The translations under genes were made by a program, and so were the position numbers. From Sialis fuliginosa (Eukaryota; Arthropoda; Insecta; Megaloptera; Sialidae), in the NCBI GenBank assembly GCA_961205875.1, contig OY540822.1, positions 16,370,501-16,434,500 of the forward strand: a stretch of 64,000 bases of DNA, read 5' to 3'. Below, piece after piece: positions 44,511 through 58,500 of the stretch (position 1 is its first letter; each line of letters starts with the position of its first letter). The notes below the pieces were generated by a model. That model saw only the letters and a list, made by a program, of their open reading frames with translations, was not told where the DNA came from and did not search any database.

Positions 44511-47182
44511 CTTTCTTTTAACTCGCTTTGGTTTTTCAATAACTTCAGGATATTTTCTAAAAGTTAATACATTAAAATCCTTAACAAGATCTCTAACTTT
44601 TCTTCTGACATCATGAAAGTCTTTTGCTAGAAAAAAATAAAATATAAACATAAATAAAATTATATAAACAAAATGATCAATTATTACAAGTTTCTTACAA
44701 GTTTCATCAACAAATGTTGCATGATCTAATGGCTTATTATTACGTTTGGCTTCAAACAAAGCATTTAAATGTACTGCTCTTGGATCTTTAACATCTAATG
44801 TTGAGATATGCGTTCTAAGCGAATCTACAATTCTTTGTTGTACCACAACTAATTCATCATAATCTTCATCTGGTACTATTTCAGTACAATAAGTTTTTTG
44901 ATTTATCTTAGAAAAATCCTCTATAAAATCAATTTACATTACATTATTATAATATAATAACATGTTTTAAATTATTACCTAAATAACCTACGGATGTCAT
45001 TATAAAACAACGTTCTCCTTTAAAAGTAATAGGTCTTACATACGCAATTCTTGCCTTTTTTGTTGCAAACAAACAAACTAAAAGTTGTTTTCTTTTTTCC
45101 AAGTGTTCCCAAAAATAATATGATAAAGCTGATGATTTAGGATCATCTTTTTTTGATGTTAACATTTGACTGGGGCCACTAAACATGTAAAAAGGTTCAA
45201 ATATACGTTGATTGGCAACATATAATAGTTCCAAGCTTCTAGATTTTCTTCCTGGTTTGCGACTCACATTTTCATCTAATTGTTTTAATTCTTGCTAAAA
45301 TTATTAAATAAATAAATTAACCCTTTCAACACTAACACTAAATATGGGTTAACGTAAAATTCAGTTAAAGTTAGATTAGGTTTGGTTTACATAGTGCGGT
45401 AGATAAATATCTAAAATAACGCTTCTCTTAAAATCACTTTAACGTCTTCTTCGCAGTATAACCATAAATGCATTCAGTTAAAACTTATAAAAAAGGAAAA
45501 ATTCACCCAGAATCTACAAAATGATTTTCAGTCGTCGAGAATCAGAATCATTTTTCCATATTATTTAAATGGGAAATGGAACGCCTTCAAGATAATAAAC
45601 TATCTTATTTTGTTTTCTTAACGTAAATATTGATTTTTTCAAAATACTCTTATAACTATTTTTATTTACCATAGAAAATATTCCTTCATCATCTCCCAAC
45701 TTAAAGACCTTCATTAAATTTTTTTTTTTGACATGTGTCGTAATTGGAGTATCAACATCTTTATCAGGTATATAATATTCTTTATAGGAAAGACCCATCG
45801 GTTCATCTTTCACTCCATCGGATGTTCTTCTATCAGTATTATATTCTACAACTGGTTTTGCAATACTTTTCTTTTCACCAAACAATTTTTCAGTTTGAAA
45901 TACTATAACACAACACAAACATCAATGTTAAAATTTTATTTACAAAAACGTTTATGAAATTATCTTACCGATGAAATTTGAGTCATCGTAATATAACTCA
46001 ACTTTATTAGTTTTCCCGTATGAACTCAAACATTCTGCAATATGTTCTCTATCATCAATTAGTTCAGATTGATCAGTTAAAGAAAGCAATGACTAAAACA
46101 AATGCATTAATTTAGAAATTACACAAAATTCTTGTTATCGTAGCGGTCTGTGTCAGACAATTTCATCAGAATCCATTACGCGGACTATTCTTTCAAGTTC
46201 AATTCCATATTTTTACTGCAGAATAAGATGGTCCAGATTTTCCGTAAATAGTTATACTTTTTTCAAGTACTACATTTTGGTAAGGTACATCGATGCAGAC
46301 ATAGTGACATTTGTCATTTATTTATTTGAGACACGATAACAGGTTATATCTCAGGTCGGGAACTTTTGTTTAGAGTTAAATACTTACTGAATAAAAATCA
46401 CTTCCAGTTAAATCTTTTTGTGATAGAGGAGACAATATAAGTGTTATCTCATTCATCCGAAAATCATCAATGTAATTCCATGTCATAATGTCTTCTGAAT
46501 CGGCTGGTATTAATTTAGGTTTTTCGGTATCGGACATTAAAACAATAATTTTTTGTTGGTTCTTTACTGCGCTATAAACAAAAATTAAACCATAAGATAA
46601 ACATTAAACTTTTTATTTATTTAGTGTTTAAACATACTTTTTAACAGCAACTTCAACAGCTTTTTCTAAACCTTCTTTTAATGGCAATGGACCCTCATCT
46701 GTTGAAAATACGGTTAGCATTTATTATTGCATCATAAAAAATTATATACATTTAAAAACTTACAAATTGATGATTCTCCTATATATGACTTAATTTTTTT
46801 AATACCATCATCTAGATCATCTTTAGAATGGAGTAAAATATTAATAGGTTCATCTTTACCTCCAAGTAGTATTATAGAATAACTAGATTTACTATCTTCT
46901 TTTATCCATTCTATCATATCCGATATCATCTGAAAAATAATAATTAAAAGTGAAAATCTTTCATGCGATAGCTGTCAAGTATTAATACAAGTTCTCAGTG
47001 ATCAAATGATTTTCACAGGTTTAAATACAATGAAATTTATATTTTCATGTTCTCACCGTTAAGCAAGATTTCGATGTATCTGCATTTGTGTAATCAATAC
47101 AAAATACAACATATTTATATAGTCTCAAATAACTGAAATCAAAACCTTCGTCTTCATACGCATTTTCTTCATTGTCACTCAT
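44496..47182 (-). CDS. XRCC6: Ku70-like DNA-end-binding protein (9 exons, ~520 aa)
   Basis: Exons 5' to 3': 47057-47182, 46764-46929, 46638-46698, 46388-46571, 45969-46092, 45670-45902, 44979-45294, 44699-44920, 44496-44626. Phases agree throughout. Ku70/Ku80 ring DNA breaks for non-homologous end joining and act at telomeres. The N-terminus looks like the Ku70 von Willebrand-like domain: YKYVVFCIDYTNADTS, then GPLPLKEGLEKAVEVA, IIVLMSDTEKP and GSDFYS (human Ku70 has LFTNEDNP and DISLFY in the same order). The core/bridge region includes FEPFYMFSGPSQML and SALSYYFWEHLEKRK. The C-terminus is basic (KPKRVKRKREEC) with no visible SAP domain. The protein is divergent and shorter than human Ku70 (609 aa). 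The donor at 45670 is my choice; reading on to a stop at 45565 is the alternative. Ku80 is less likely but not excluded. Confidence 0.72.
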
Positions 47183-47680
47183 TTTGTATTATATATTCTT
47201 TAGTACTTTTATTGAAATATTTCAAATTATTGTTTTATAATAATAAACTTTTTAATAATTAATTAACATTATAATAAACACATTCATTCAATTATTTACT
47301 AATGACAACTGAGGATAGCTATGAATGCATCTGTAATTATATTAACGAATACCTCACGACATCTATTGTTTTTTTAATGAACTAAATTGAATCCGTTGAT
47401 TCAGATTAACATTTTCTCGAAATTTGATTGGACAAAAAATCAATATTTTTAAACAAATCATATTGTCGGGTTTTTATTTGAATAACTGTGAATCATCCAT
47501 AATTTAAAAGATTGTGCGAAAATATTTAACATATAAAACACCGAATTTAATATAGAAAATAGATTTCTAATATTTATATTATATCAAAACAATAACAATA
47601 ATTACAATATGAATCGTATTATAATGTTTTATTAAAAAAACAATTTTTTTAAATCTTCTTACAATTGCTTATAAAATGAC
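47183..47680. promoter_or_regulatory. Shared upstream region between divergent Ku70-like and THADA-like genes
   Basis: 498 bases separate the two start codons, which face away from each other. It is AT-rich with no TATA box that clearly belongs to either gene. The arrangement suggests a bidirectional promoter. GTGAATACATCCGTAATTAT at 43866 and ATGAATGCATCTGTAATTAT at 47320 are similar and continue alike, so part of this region is a repeat also found downstream of the Ku gene. Confidence 0.45.
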
Positions 47681-50600
47681 ATGTCAGATATAAACTTCAC
47701 ATGGTATTTTTTGGCTAACCTTAAAGACTTTTACAATTTAACAATAATGTGTGAAGAAGATATATTAGAGAATTTTATCTATAATATTCCATGGACTCAC
47801 AAATCAAAATACATAAATCTAAAGCAAATATGTGTTGAAGGTAAATTTAAAGACTTGGTTAAAAATGTGAACAGTTACAAAATAGCTCGGGGCCTAATGG
47901 AAGGTTTAAATATTCCACATTTAGTGTGCTACACTTCGGATGCTTATCGCACTCTTTTAAATGTAGCTGATACCGATACTCTAGACTGTATTGAAGAACA
48001 GATAGTGTTGGAACTTTTAATCTGTGATCCTTCGTAAGTGTTACTAGTACTTAAACCAAACTTACTTATCAATTTAATCTTATTTCTTGCTTTCAGAACA
48101 ATCCAGTTAAATGCATTCAAGTATGCAGTACAGAAAATAGTAAACAAGCGTACGAACATGATTGATTTATTTTTTACAAGGCTTTCTGAAAAGAATAAGA
48201 TTGATTTACCGTTATACAGTATCATAAAAATTCTACAAATAATCAGAAACGACAAACTTGAAGATTATTACGACAGCTGTCAATCATATACCTGGTGTGT
48301 CCCGGTCAGTTTAAACCACCAGAATGAAAATATACGATTAGCAGCTTTCTGTTACATGTGTGAATCTAAACCGTTACCTTTAACCTTAAAATTCATCAAA
48401 ACGTTTTTAATTCAAAACGCTAGTGTGGAATCCATGTCAGTTCGTAATATGTTAATCAAAGAATTCTCTGGATTCATGTTGATATTACAAAGACATCTTT
48501 ACGGAGAAATAAAAAACAGAAATGTCTCACTTTCAACCGTAGATTTCTTTGTTTGGTTGTCATTCTTTATCAAAAGGTGTCTAGATGAAGACAGTTATCA
48601 GCGAAGGAAATTATGTCTGATGTTCTATGACATCATAATGAAATATTACATAGAACAACCTGGCTTTATAAACAAGGGCGGGCTTATTAAAAAAGGGGTT
48701 GACAGAAACATGTCAAGAATGGTCAAGGATTATTTAATATCACATGAAAAATGGAGTTTCGAAAAAGAGGAAATGATATCCAGTATAACGGAAACATTAA
48801 AAGATAACAACAACGATATTGCAGAACTGGCTAAAGATATTATACTTAACTATTTCTGTGACAGTGAAAAAATAGATCACGTCAGTTTAAAAAAATCATC
48901 TGACATTTATCTCCGCAATCCTCTGTTTTACGTTATTGAATCAGGAACAATTATGCTTGAAGTGGTCTACAGAGTGCAGAATAACATCTCTGATTCATTA
49001 GATCATATCATTTCACGTGGAAAACACTGTGTAGAATCATTACTCGATCAGTTTAAGACAACCATCATGTCTGATAACGAAATATATGCAGTTTTGCTTG
49101 TATTGACTCGATTTCGTGACGACCTGACTTCAAAACAGATAGAGAACATAGTCGAGTTTCTAGAAAATCTGATCCCATATCTTTTGTGCACATTAGCAAT
49201 CGATGCTAGAACGACTTCTGATCACTTTGTCACGTCACCTAGTTTCGGGGAAATGGCAATAGCGATTTCTAGATTGTTGGATTCGAATATTGATGAAGAA
49301 CTCATGTCCGACGAAGAACAATTACTGTTGAATAGAATCTGGCGTAATTTAAAAGTATTTATTAAATTAATTAATAAATAAATTCTTCTATTTAACGTAT
49401 AATTTTATTACAGGCGTGTTGTGAACTTCTAAGTCTAGTTGGCCAACATCACAATGATCCTAAGTTACAAAAGAATTGTCTGATGCTTTTGATGCGAGTT
49501 TTGCTCGCAAACAGACATAAGGGGGTCATTGAAGCCACAGGTCGTGCAGTTATCGGTCTTGTAAAACACATGACAAAGACTCCAGAATCAGCAAAGGTAA
49601 TATGAATTAGTAATTTACTTGGTTCGTACAATAGTAATAAAAATAGATTATATTGAATTTGTTGAATTGTTTTTAGGTGGTTGATGATCACGTTCAATCT
49701 GTATTGAATAATATTGCAAACGGTGTAATATTTACATCTTACACTCGTCGAACAGCTGGTTTAAGTATACTTGTACACAGTATACTAGTCGGAGATCAGA
49801 GATTAGCTAAAGGTCTTGCAACATCCACTATCAGAGAACTGATGCAGATTGCCACAAGTGTAAAAGATCAAGGATATAAAGTCAACAGCGACAATTGTAA
49901 AACTGTACAAGACAAGCCGTTAGCCGTCGCTCTGCATTGTCTCAGACCTATTGTATTTGATAGCGGACTTTGGACTGTAGCCAAGGACTTTGCTACTGAC
50001 TTATTTCACATATGTATTGATAATATTTCTAATCAAAAGGACTGGAGTGTCAGGTATGTAAACTAATTTAAGATTATGTATTGAGTTTATGTATAATTCT
50101 TGTTGTTTATTATTTTAGGAACGCATCCTTGCATCTATTTAGCGCTTTACAGTTGAGAATTCTTGGACAGACGAGGAGCATCACGCTTGAAAAAGTCTAC
50201 AACAAATATCCAAAGTTATTACCTTCACTTTTAGCTGCGTTAGAAAAGAAAGAAACGTCATTTATTATATTATCGTTTCTATCAAAAGCAGCGCCGGTCA
50301 ATTCATCTGAAATGAGTTCAGATTTCTGGTCGAGCACTTTAAAAGTCCGAGAACGACTTTGGATACACATAGAACAAAGTAATAACGCATACGCGACACG
50401 TTTGGCAGCAAAATCGTTGTGTTCTCTCTATCCGATCAGTTCATTTCAAACAACGGTATCTGAAATACTGCAGAAAATCGTAATGTCAAAAAACATGAAC
50501 ACGTGTTACGGATATGCTGTAACTTTAACATTACTAATGGAAAGAATTATTTATGATGGTTATTGCGTGTTACCCGACTCTGTGTTTGTTGATATTCGAA

Positions 50601-51763
50601 ACGATATGAAAAATATGATCGGAGTAGTTGATAAAGTTCCACCTTTTGTAGGAAAGATAATTCACAGAGTTTGGGTGATGGTGAATCAAAATTCTGACAT
50701 GAAACGATTGGCGCACATTGAAGAACATGAATTCTTGCACTGGCATTTGAAGAATTATATAAATGACGTGAATGACGTTCACCAATTGTTAAATGTGATT
50801 TTATTTTTGCTGAATAATCGCAGTGATGATAAAATAATTGAACCGTGCGTCTCGACTCTTGAATTGTTTGTAGAAGACACAAACAAAATTTCTCAACAAT
50901 ACAAAATCAAATTCGCTTTAAAACTATTTGAATGTTTACTCGTACAACGTTACAGTACTGATTGTAAAACACGTTTAGAAAACATCTTAATAGATTTGCT
51001 TATAAACGTAGGTGATATTTATTCTGAAAACAAACTGAATTTCAAGATGGAAGATTTCAAATGTCTAGATATACGATTACCGTTAAAGTGTAGTGTATTC
51101 AGGTTCCTTCCGAAATTATTACAAGTACAAAACAGTGACTATCTCTGTAATCTCTTAGTGGAATATTCAAACCCAGATCGAGAATTGAATCTAAGGCTTG
51201 ACGCAGCTAAAAGTCTTTGCTTATTGACTATCTACAAGTTTCCTGAAATGCAAAAGACCATTTTGAAAGTAACATATTTACTTTTATCTGATTTAGATGT
51301 AGACGTATCGGATTTTGCTTGCGTTTCAATAAAGAATATAAAACAGAATTGTACTGTTCCGGAACACAATTACTGCCAGGTGTTCTTTATCGTTAAACAG
51401 TGTTGTACGTTGTTACAACGTATAGACGCAGCTAGATTACTGATAGACTTTACGTTAGGCTTTAGAGAAGAAGAGTACACATTGAAGGGAGATAGAAGTA
51501 ATCCATATCTTCAATTCAATAAAAGAAATAAATGTTTTGATAATTTTCTTATAGAAGATGTTATGTTTAGATTTTCAGATTTGTTTTGCTCGATGGATGA
51601 AAGAGATAAAGACAATCTTAAGGAATATTTTATAAGTAATTATGAAAGTAAATTCAACTATGAAATAGTTGATGGAGATTCAGATTCTGCGATAAAAATA
51701 AAGAATATTTATTCATTTTTTAGCACTATAATTTATAGATTATTGGTTATTATTACTAATTAG
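47681..51763 (+). CDS. THADA: THADA/TRM732-like protein with DUF2428 region (5 exons, ~1271 aa)
   Basis: Exons: 47681-48033, 48097-49354, 49414-49596, 49677-50053, 50119-51763. All phases join. The family's yeast member TRM732 partners the TRM7/FTSJ1 methyltransferase for 2'-O-methylation at position 32 of tRNA; fly THADA also affects SERCA and energy storage. Seen: IWRNLKACCELLSLVGQ at the exon 2-3 join (family pattern W-R-x-[ILM]-K-x2-x-x-L), SYTRRTAGLSILVHSIL and HCLRPI in exon 4, and DWSVRNASLHLFSALQLRIL across exons 4-5 followed by FPELYP-like NKYPKLLPSLL; these are the DUF2428 hallmarks. The rest is helical HEAT-like repeat sequence. It is shorter than human THADA (1953 aa), mainly at the N-terminus. 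The exon 2 frame runs past the donor to a stop at 49381, a shorter read-through alternative. Confidence 0.88.
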
Positions 51764-54248
51764 GAGGAATAGTTATTATATAGTGTTTTTGTCAACATTT
51801 TTATTTTTAACAATATTAACTGCAATTTATTTCAAATAGAACAATGATAAATATATATAAAAATGTATATTTATTAAAAATAATATACATTTTACATAAA
51901 ATATATAATTTTATTTCAAATTTCCTTTAAATTATCCAGATTTCTGTTTTTAAAAAGGTCGTAGTGGATCATAATAAAAGTGTATTTTTGTTACAAATAT
52001 TTAAAAATGGAACTGTTTTTGGCGCCATTTAGTAAGTGCTTTGACCTTACCAACCTTACTGTCAACAACCTTTAGTTGACTACTGAAGATTTTTTACGAG
52101 ACATTTCTACCTGAACCTGTTACTTAAATTATCGTTTTGAGACTTCCCGTGTCTTTTATCATTTCATAATATAAACAAAACAGTGACGTTTTATTTATAA
52201 TATTAAAAAATGTATCGTTTATGAATTTGTAAAAATTCTGTGCTTGAGATTTTTACACGGGGGTGTCACTCTAGTGGTAAAATTGGAAACACAGTTTGAC
52301 ATTAACGGGTGTAGGGATCTCAGGGGCATGGGCGGTAAGGGGATGTCGGGTGATGGGATCTCAGACGTATGAGAGGTAAGAGGAAGTGTCTTGCACAACA
52401 GTACAACGTTGATAAAAATATTGCAACGATGTAAAAAGTTTAGACATGAAGGAAGATGCGAAGTATTCTAAAATGGCGTATAGAACTTCGGAAAGTGTAT
52501 CGTTTGCAAAACGTTAACGTTATTTTTTAATATTAATGTAAGTATTTAATTATTATTAGTTTTTCTATTACATATGACTGATTTGCTTCTTTATTTTAAT
52601 TTATGTGTTGAGATACAACTTTGAATTGAACTTATTTTTATTAAAAACAAGTATAAATATTTTTATGCTAATAATTAAACTTATAATTTAATGAGATTTA
52701 TTCTTCACTTTACAGACACTACATACATCATATTTCCTGATCTTGAAGATAAAGAAACATTAAGAATATTGGTATGTACTCAAGTTTGATGTGTTTTTAT
52801 AATTAAGGCTCAAGTCCGAGTAGCCACTTCCAGCAACTAAAATATGGCTCAATGTTGCCAAGTAACTGCCAGTGACAGTATGCCTTCAAAACTCGACTTC
52901 AGTTTGTATTCAACTTCGAGGCATTTTTTTAGTGACTTGAAGTGTCTGAGTTGAGCCTAACTTACGAGAACTAGCACCTTTGAAATATCAGGAAAACTAA
53001 CATGTTTAACATATTTTAAAGAAAATTAACATGTTTAAAATATGCAGTGAGTTATCAAAAATGCTAGGTAACGTGGTGAGAAATAAAATGTGCTAATTTT
53101 CATGGCAAAATATCATACATGCTAGTTTTCGTAAGGAATAAAACGTGCTAGTCTTAATAACGCAATTGAAATAATGTAATATTGTACTTGAAATATATAA
53201 ATTTTGTGAATTAAGTGTAAAAAAATGTAAATCAAGTAATTTGTCATAGTTAATAAACATTAATTAAAACAATTTTGTATTTTTATTTCATTAATCTTAA
53301 CGTAAGAATATTTTATTTATTCCTTAATAATCCGTGATGTTTTATTGTGTCTGACATAATTTGTGCATTTAATTTTTTGTACAATAAAAAATATTGTTTG
53401 ACATAATAAAACATCATGGGTTGTATAGGTTAGGTTTAATTCCAATAAACAGAAAACATAATAATATGTGGATTTCAAATATTCGTATACTGGTACATGA
53501 TTGGTTCAGAGTATATATATACCCAACCAATCAGAACCGTCGCACCTCTTAATGTCAAACGATGTTTCCAGTAAAATAACGTTGAGTGTCGCTTCTGTAT
53601 ATTTATTATTCTGTGGATTTTTAAACTTCTTTACCATGGCATTTAAAAGTAGGGAAATGTTTAAAAAATTAAAGTCCACTGTAATTTAAATGGCACCGGA
53701 TCGACAATGAAAAAATAAACAGCGATTAATTAAAATAATTAAATACAGTGCAGTATTTTCGGTATTAAAACTCCTACTAAGGACTACGATTTAATGCTAC
53801 AAAATCATAAGTATAATTGGTTCGGGAAATAGTTCGTTAAATTCAAATTTTCCTTTTATCATATTTACATGAAATAGAAGAATATTAATCGTTTTTGTTT
53901 TGTTAATAAATATAAAGTATACGTGCTAATTTACTTTAATACAAAGTTGTGTTTATATGTGAAAATTGAATTCTAATGCTGTTTTAGAATTTTCTATTTA
54001 AAATAAAAATAAATACATTTTATTTGCTCAAATAAAATAATTATCCTGTTTGTATGGAATTAATTATAAAAACAATATTAATAGATATTTATAACATATA
54101 ATAATTATATCAGAAAGTACGTTAAAACAATCTGACATGACATTTAAAAAACCCTAATATTTAGGTTATGTTTAGTTGGTACCTATGTTTTTTAACAGAA
54201 CGTTTTGACGGTTTTGGCCGTGAATCGGTATAAATAAACTCGGTCCAG
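51764..54248. other. Intergenic region between the THADA-like and ZNF367-like genes
   Basis: No coding signal in 2.5 kb. AATAAAAAT motifs near 51800-51910 could end the THADA transcript. 53335-53415 is a small hairpin (TGATGTTTTATTGTGTC against GACATAATAAAACATCA). 52370-52420 (AAGAGGAAGTGTCTTGCA, AACAGTACAACGTTGATA) resembles 3815-3855 inside the 3.2-kb element, so part of this is repeat-derived. TATAAATA at 54228 lies only ~20 bases from the zinc-finger ATG and is too close to serve that start. Confidence 0.4.
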
Positions 54249-55956
54249 ATGTCGGTTCAAACACCGACGAACCAGGATAAGATTTGGGGGTGTAATGGGG
54301 CTTGTTCTGTCGTAAATGTGTTGGGGCAACGGAACCGTAAAGACAGTTCGTGCAGTCCGGAAAGTGTGTGCAGTAGTCCGGACTTTGTGACGTTAGTTAA
54401 CGGGGAGCATCGCCGAGGCAGACCTAGGGCTGAAGCTCTCACGAACTTAATGATAGTTGGTTCGACGTCACCCAGCGCGATCAAATGTAAATTCTGCAGC
54501 CGAGTCTTCCCCAGGGAAAAATCACTACAAGCTCATATCCGTACACACACAGGTTAGTTTGTTTGCTTTTTATATATTATTTAGAGTGATTGTTGCGTTC
54601 TATCTGTCAAGGAGAGAGACCGTATGCTTGCGATTATCCGGGTTGCGCTCGGGCATTCGTGCAGAGCGGTCAGCTAAGGACGCACCAGCGTCTTCACACC
54701 GGCGAGAAACCCTTCCGGTGCTCGGCCCCCGGTTGCGGAGCTCGTTTTACACATGCCAACAGACACTGTCCAGGTCATCCTCAGAGTTCTCTCGTGCGTT
54801 GTACTTCGCTGCCTGCGTCTCCGGCTTCACCCGATGCACCTCGCACCAGAGAAGTTTTAAATTGGCTTGAACGGTAAGAATTATTATTCATATTCAAGTT
54901 TTGAGATATTTAATGTTTTTAATGCATTTTTCAGTTATAATAAAGAAAGAGCTGATAATTCACCCACTAGACCTACAAAGCGAGCAAGACTTTGTTACAC
55001 AGAACAAGAAAATGTCAGGCCTTCAGAATCACCTTCGAAAAACACTAGATCCAAGTTAAAAAAATCTAAAAACCAAGAAAACTCATCGCCTCTCAAATCC
55101 ATAGGAAAATCATTCCCTTCTCTTTCAGGAAACAGAACCACATTGCAAGCTCTTAACGATAATATCAAAGAAGAAGAAACCAATAAGAAATGCAACGATA
55201 CACCTAAAAGGTTTTCTAACGAGCAACCTAAGAAACGATGGCTAAGAGAAGCTTGCAGGGAAGCTGCGTTATGGGCAGCCGAAGAACAAACGGAGAATTT
55301 AGCTCAACCGATACAGTGGGGAATCGACGACGCATCACCTTCGAGTACAAAATGGAAATCTGCCACGAGCACGCCGCAATCTAGCCTAGAATCTACACAA
55401 TCTAATTCAGGTAATTGATTTAATAATATACAATTGATAATTTATTCTATTATTTATAAACAATGTTTAGTTTCAGATATAACTGATGAAAATAACCCAT
55501 GGTTTATTTCTGAAGATACAAAACCACCTTACAACTGGAAAGTATCTTCTAATTACAAAACAAACGAACCAGCTATTCTCGAATGGCAACAACGTACAAA
55601 CTGTCTAGATAACTCGGTCATAAATAAAATAGTAAATGAAGAAGCGCAATCTTTCAAAGAAGATGATGCAACAACGCAACAAACAAGACCCACAGTTGTC
55701 GTGTGTCCCTCTCACTCGGTTAACTTTGGTATTGTAAGTGTCTTTATCATATCTGGGAATATCTAGTTAGATTTCTAAATGCACTGGTAGGATTCTATCT
55801 CTCGGTACGTTTTAATATTAATTGTTTTTACAGGGCGACGATTCCACATCGGATCATTATTCATCGGCAGACGAACAGAACAAACTGTTAGGTGCGATTG
55901 CGTTAATCGAGCTGGCCGGATGCTGCCAAGTGAAAAATCGGTGTAAGGATCCGTAG
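54249..55956 (+). CDS. ZNF367: C2H2 zinc-finger transcription factor, ZNF367-like (5 exons, 473 aa)
   Basis: Exons: 54249-54552, 54612-54873, 54935-55410, 55477-55733, 55834-55956; all phases join. ZNF367 (ZFF29) is a nuclear, cell-cycle-linked DNA-binding protein. An AT-hook-like [13 protein letters not shown] (55-67) precedes zinc finger 1, [20 protein letters not shown] with Cys80, Cys83, His96, His100. The intron falls in the linker (HTG|ERPY). Finger 2 is [20 protein letters not shown] and finger 3 starts [20 protein letters not shown], matching vertebrate ZNF367 closely, including the HCPxHP end. The motif LNWLERY (human AEWLARY) follows. The C-terminal half is Ser/Lys-rich and unstructured, ending with [15 protein letters not shown]. 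The gene is intact, and its downstream sequence has been copied into the MBD array. Confidence 0.93.
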
Positions 55957-57200
55957 TAGATAGTTTTGATTTGTTAAATCATTTGTTACCTCAGCAGTTC
56001 AAGTTAACTTTAAATTTTGTTTAGTATTAGCGCTGCATATATTTTTATAAATTAATATATCTGGACACTTTTTTTCATAAAATAGAAACATAATTTCTAA
56101 GTAACGGGAGCAGATATCAATACACCTGATATCGCTTTGTTTATATTAAACATGTATTTATTCTTGTCTCGTTACCGAACAATTTCTGTAAAATGTTTGT
56201 TATATGTATAGTCTAGAAGATATAACGTACATTTTAAGACAATTACAATTAGAAATAAGTATTCCTCCTGATTGCAATAACTAACTGAATTGTCTACCTT
56301 ATGTAAATATTAAGACTGTAACGTAGTTGTTATAAAGTATAAGAGTTTATTACAGTAAGTATTGGCCTTCTATTCGGTCCTCAATCTGTTTTACATTACA
56401 CTTTGTCTAATTTATTGTTATATTTAATGTAAACAATATTTGTTTTCATTATAATAGTATTTATGATTATTATTTACGATTATTCGTTGCTGAAATTACA
56501 AAATCGTTAAAGTGACGTGCAAATAAAGATTCCGTACTTTTCAATGTTAATAATGAAAATATAGCAGATTTTATATATACATTACGCATATAGAGGATTT
56601 TTATAATCATATAAAAATATTATTTATAAAATTTTACAAATTTTATTTCAGTATTTTTTAACTAATTTTATAATTACTATAAATAAAATAGAATATAAGG
56701 TAACTGAATAAAATAATTCAATTCTGTATGTTTTTCACAGATTTTAGTATTAACTCTTACAGTACCAAACAGGGTTCTTGTTTTTATGTTTGTATATAAT
56801 GCAATATCGTTTATTTATTAACACTTGTTTTGTATTTTGCTATATATTTAGTACAATATCGATGTGATACTTGTTTTTGTTTTATGTTATGTGGAGGGGC
56901 AGGGAGGGGGGCTTGGGAACTGTATTGCAATATATATATATATATTATTTAATTGCATTTCAAGTACAACGTTTTAGGTTTCTGCAATGATTTGATGCAA
57001 TATAATTTATAATGTTTAGACATTTTATCCGAAGCAGCTTTTATTTATGGTACTGTAAGAGTTATCCATTGTAAATTATTTGTAAAAATAGATTAAATAA
57101 TTTTCTACCGTTATATATTTAAAATTGTTGTGATTTTCTTAATATTTTTTTTATAAATAAACTTACCTTAAACTGTGTTCATTTTTACCTCTGTTATATT
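55957..57200 (+). other. 3' untranslated and downstream region of the ZNF367-like gene
   Basis: AT-rich, with several AATAAA motifs (for example near 56523, 56685 and 57156). 56617-57090 is repeated at 60177-60650 and partly at 58577-58671. No other gene. Confidence 0.5.
56617..57090 (+). repeat. 474-bp segment copied into the MBD array (copy 1, parental position)
   Basis: The stretch from ATATTATTTATAAAATTTTA to ATTATTTGTAAAAATA is present again at 60177-60650 with the same length and few changes (for example AACTAATTTT against AACTCATTTT). Because it directly follows the zinc-finger gene, this is probably the source copy. Confidence 0.9.
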
Positions 57201-58500
57201 CCTTACACAATTCAATTTAAACTTTATTTGTATTATAAAAAAAAGTAAAGAAAATTTTATTTTTAATTGACAATGGATAGTTTTCTTTCATAAATATTTG
57301 ATGATTTTTAACAAAAACAATGTTGTTTTTATTTTTTTATATGGAAAATAGACAATAATTACTACACGTTAAAGCAGTGGTTCTTAAGCACATGAAAAAG
57401 ATACACATAAATTTCTCAGCCTAAGAAATGTTTATCGTTTATAAATTTTCAAATGTTCTTTAACCTTAGAAGGCTAATAATATTTTATCTACGTAGAGGC
57501 GTTTATTATTCTCATTTATTATACTTGTAGTTATTACATTTGATTTTTTATGGTATACATTACCTATTTTAGAGAAATATAAATGAAAAACACAGTTTTT
57601 ATAATTTTTTTATTAAAAGTTACAAAAATCAATCTTATTCTACTTTTATTGAGATCCTAAAACGAACGGTAGAAGTAACAAAAACAAAAACTATATTTTT
57701 TTTTACAAAATAAAGTTACTTTAACTAAAAAAAATTAAAAAGTGAACTTTTTTTAATACATATTAACATATAACAAAAAGTTACAAAGAGACTATTCATT
57801 AGTCTATTCAACTAATAAGAACTTCGTATATCAAAAATGGTGACACTTACCTGCGTGACAAAGTCGTCCCTTGGCACAAAGAATCAAAGCGCTACATTAA
57901 CTATTTAGATAGAGCTGTGTTAGTCAAAAAACTAAACAGTGACATACATATATAAATAATAGCAGTGTGCCTTGAAGATCTCTTTTTATGTTTGAGTGCC
58001 TTCATCTAAAAAATTCATGATTACGTAACTGATATATTAGTTTTTTTAAACGGTTTAAACAAAATTGTTTCATCAGAATATTTTTAATTTGTATAAGTAA
58101 AGACAGACTTGACTTGCTCCTCCCTATTAAAATTAATAACAAGTAAAATACGGACGTTAAATATACATTTTTTTAACAATATGCATTAATTTATTGACAA
58201 TTTTGGAGAAATAAGTATCGGGGAGGTTTATTGTAATAATCACTTCACTGTTACTAAAAATTAATATTTATTATCTGACATATTTAACATGAATGTATTT
58301 TATAACTAAACCGTACATGTTATATACAAATTTCTTATATATAAATATGCTACTTATATTAATTGTTATTAACACTGAAACATCCGGCAAGTGAATCATT
58401 GGACATTTACGTACAGCTGTAAGATGTTTAAGTGTTAATATGTAATTTATTGTGTAACTTGTATTCATAGTATGTATGAAATACATTACAGTATTACACG
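57201..58500. other. Non-coding stretch before the MBD array
   Basis: No coding signal. AT-rich with poly-A and poly-T tracts; short open frames are not credible. Confidence 0.4.

Noticed and set aside
54257-54484. Minus-strand frame opposite zinc-finger exon 1
   Set aside because: Shadow of the real coding exon on the other strand.
54457-54870. 137-residue plus-strand frame overlapping the zinc-finger gene
   Set aside because: It runs through the intron and reads exon 2 in the wrong frame; the spliced zinc-finger frame explains the region fully.
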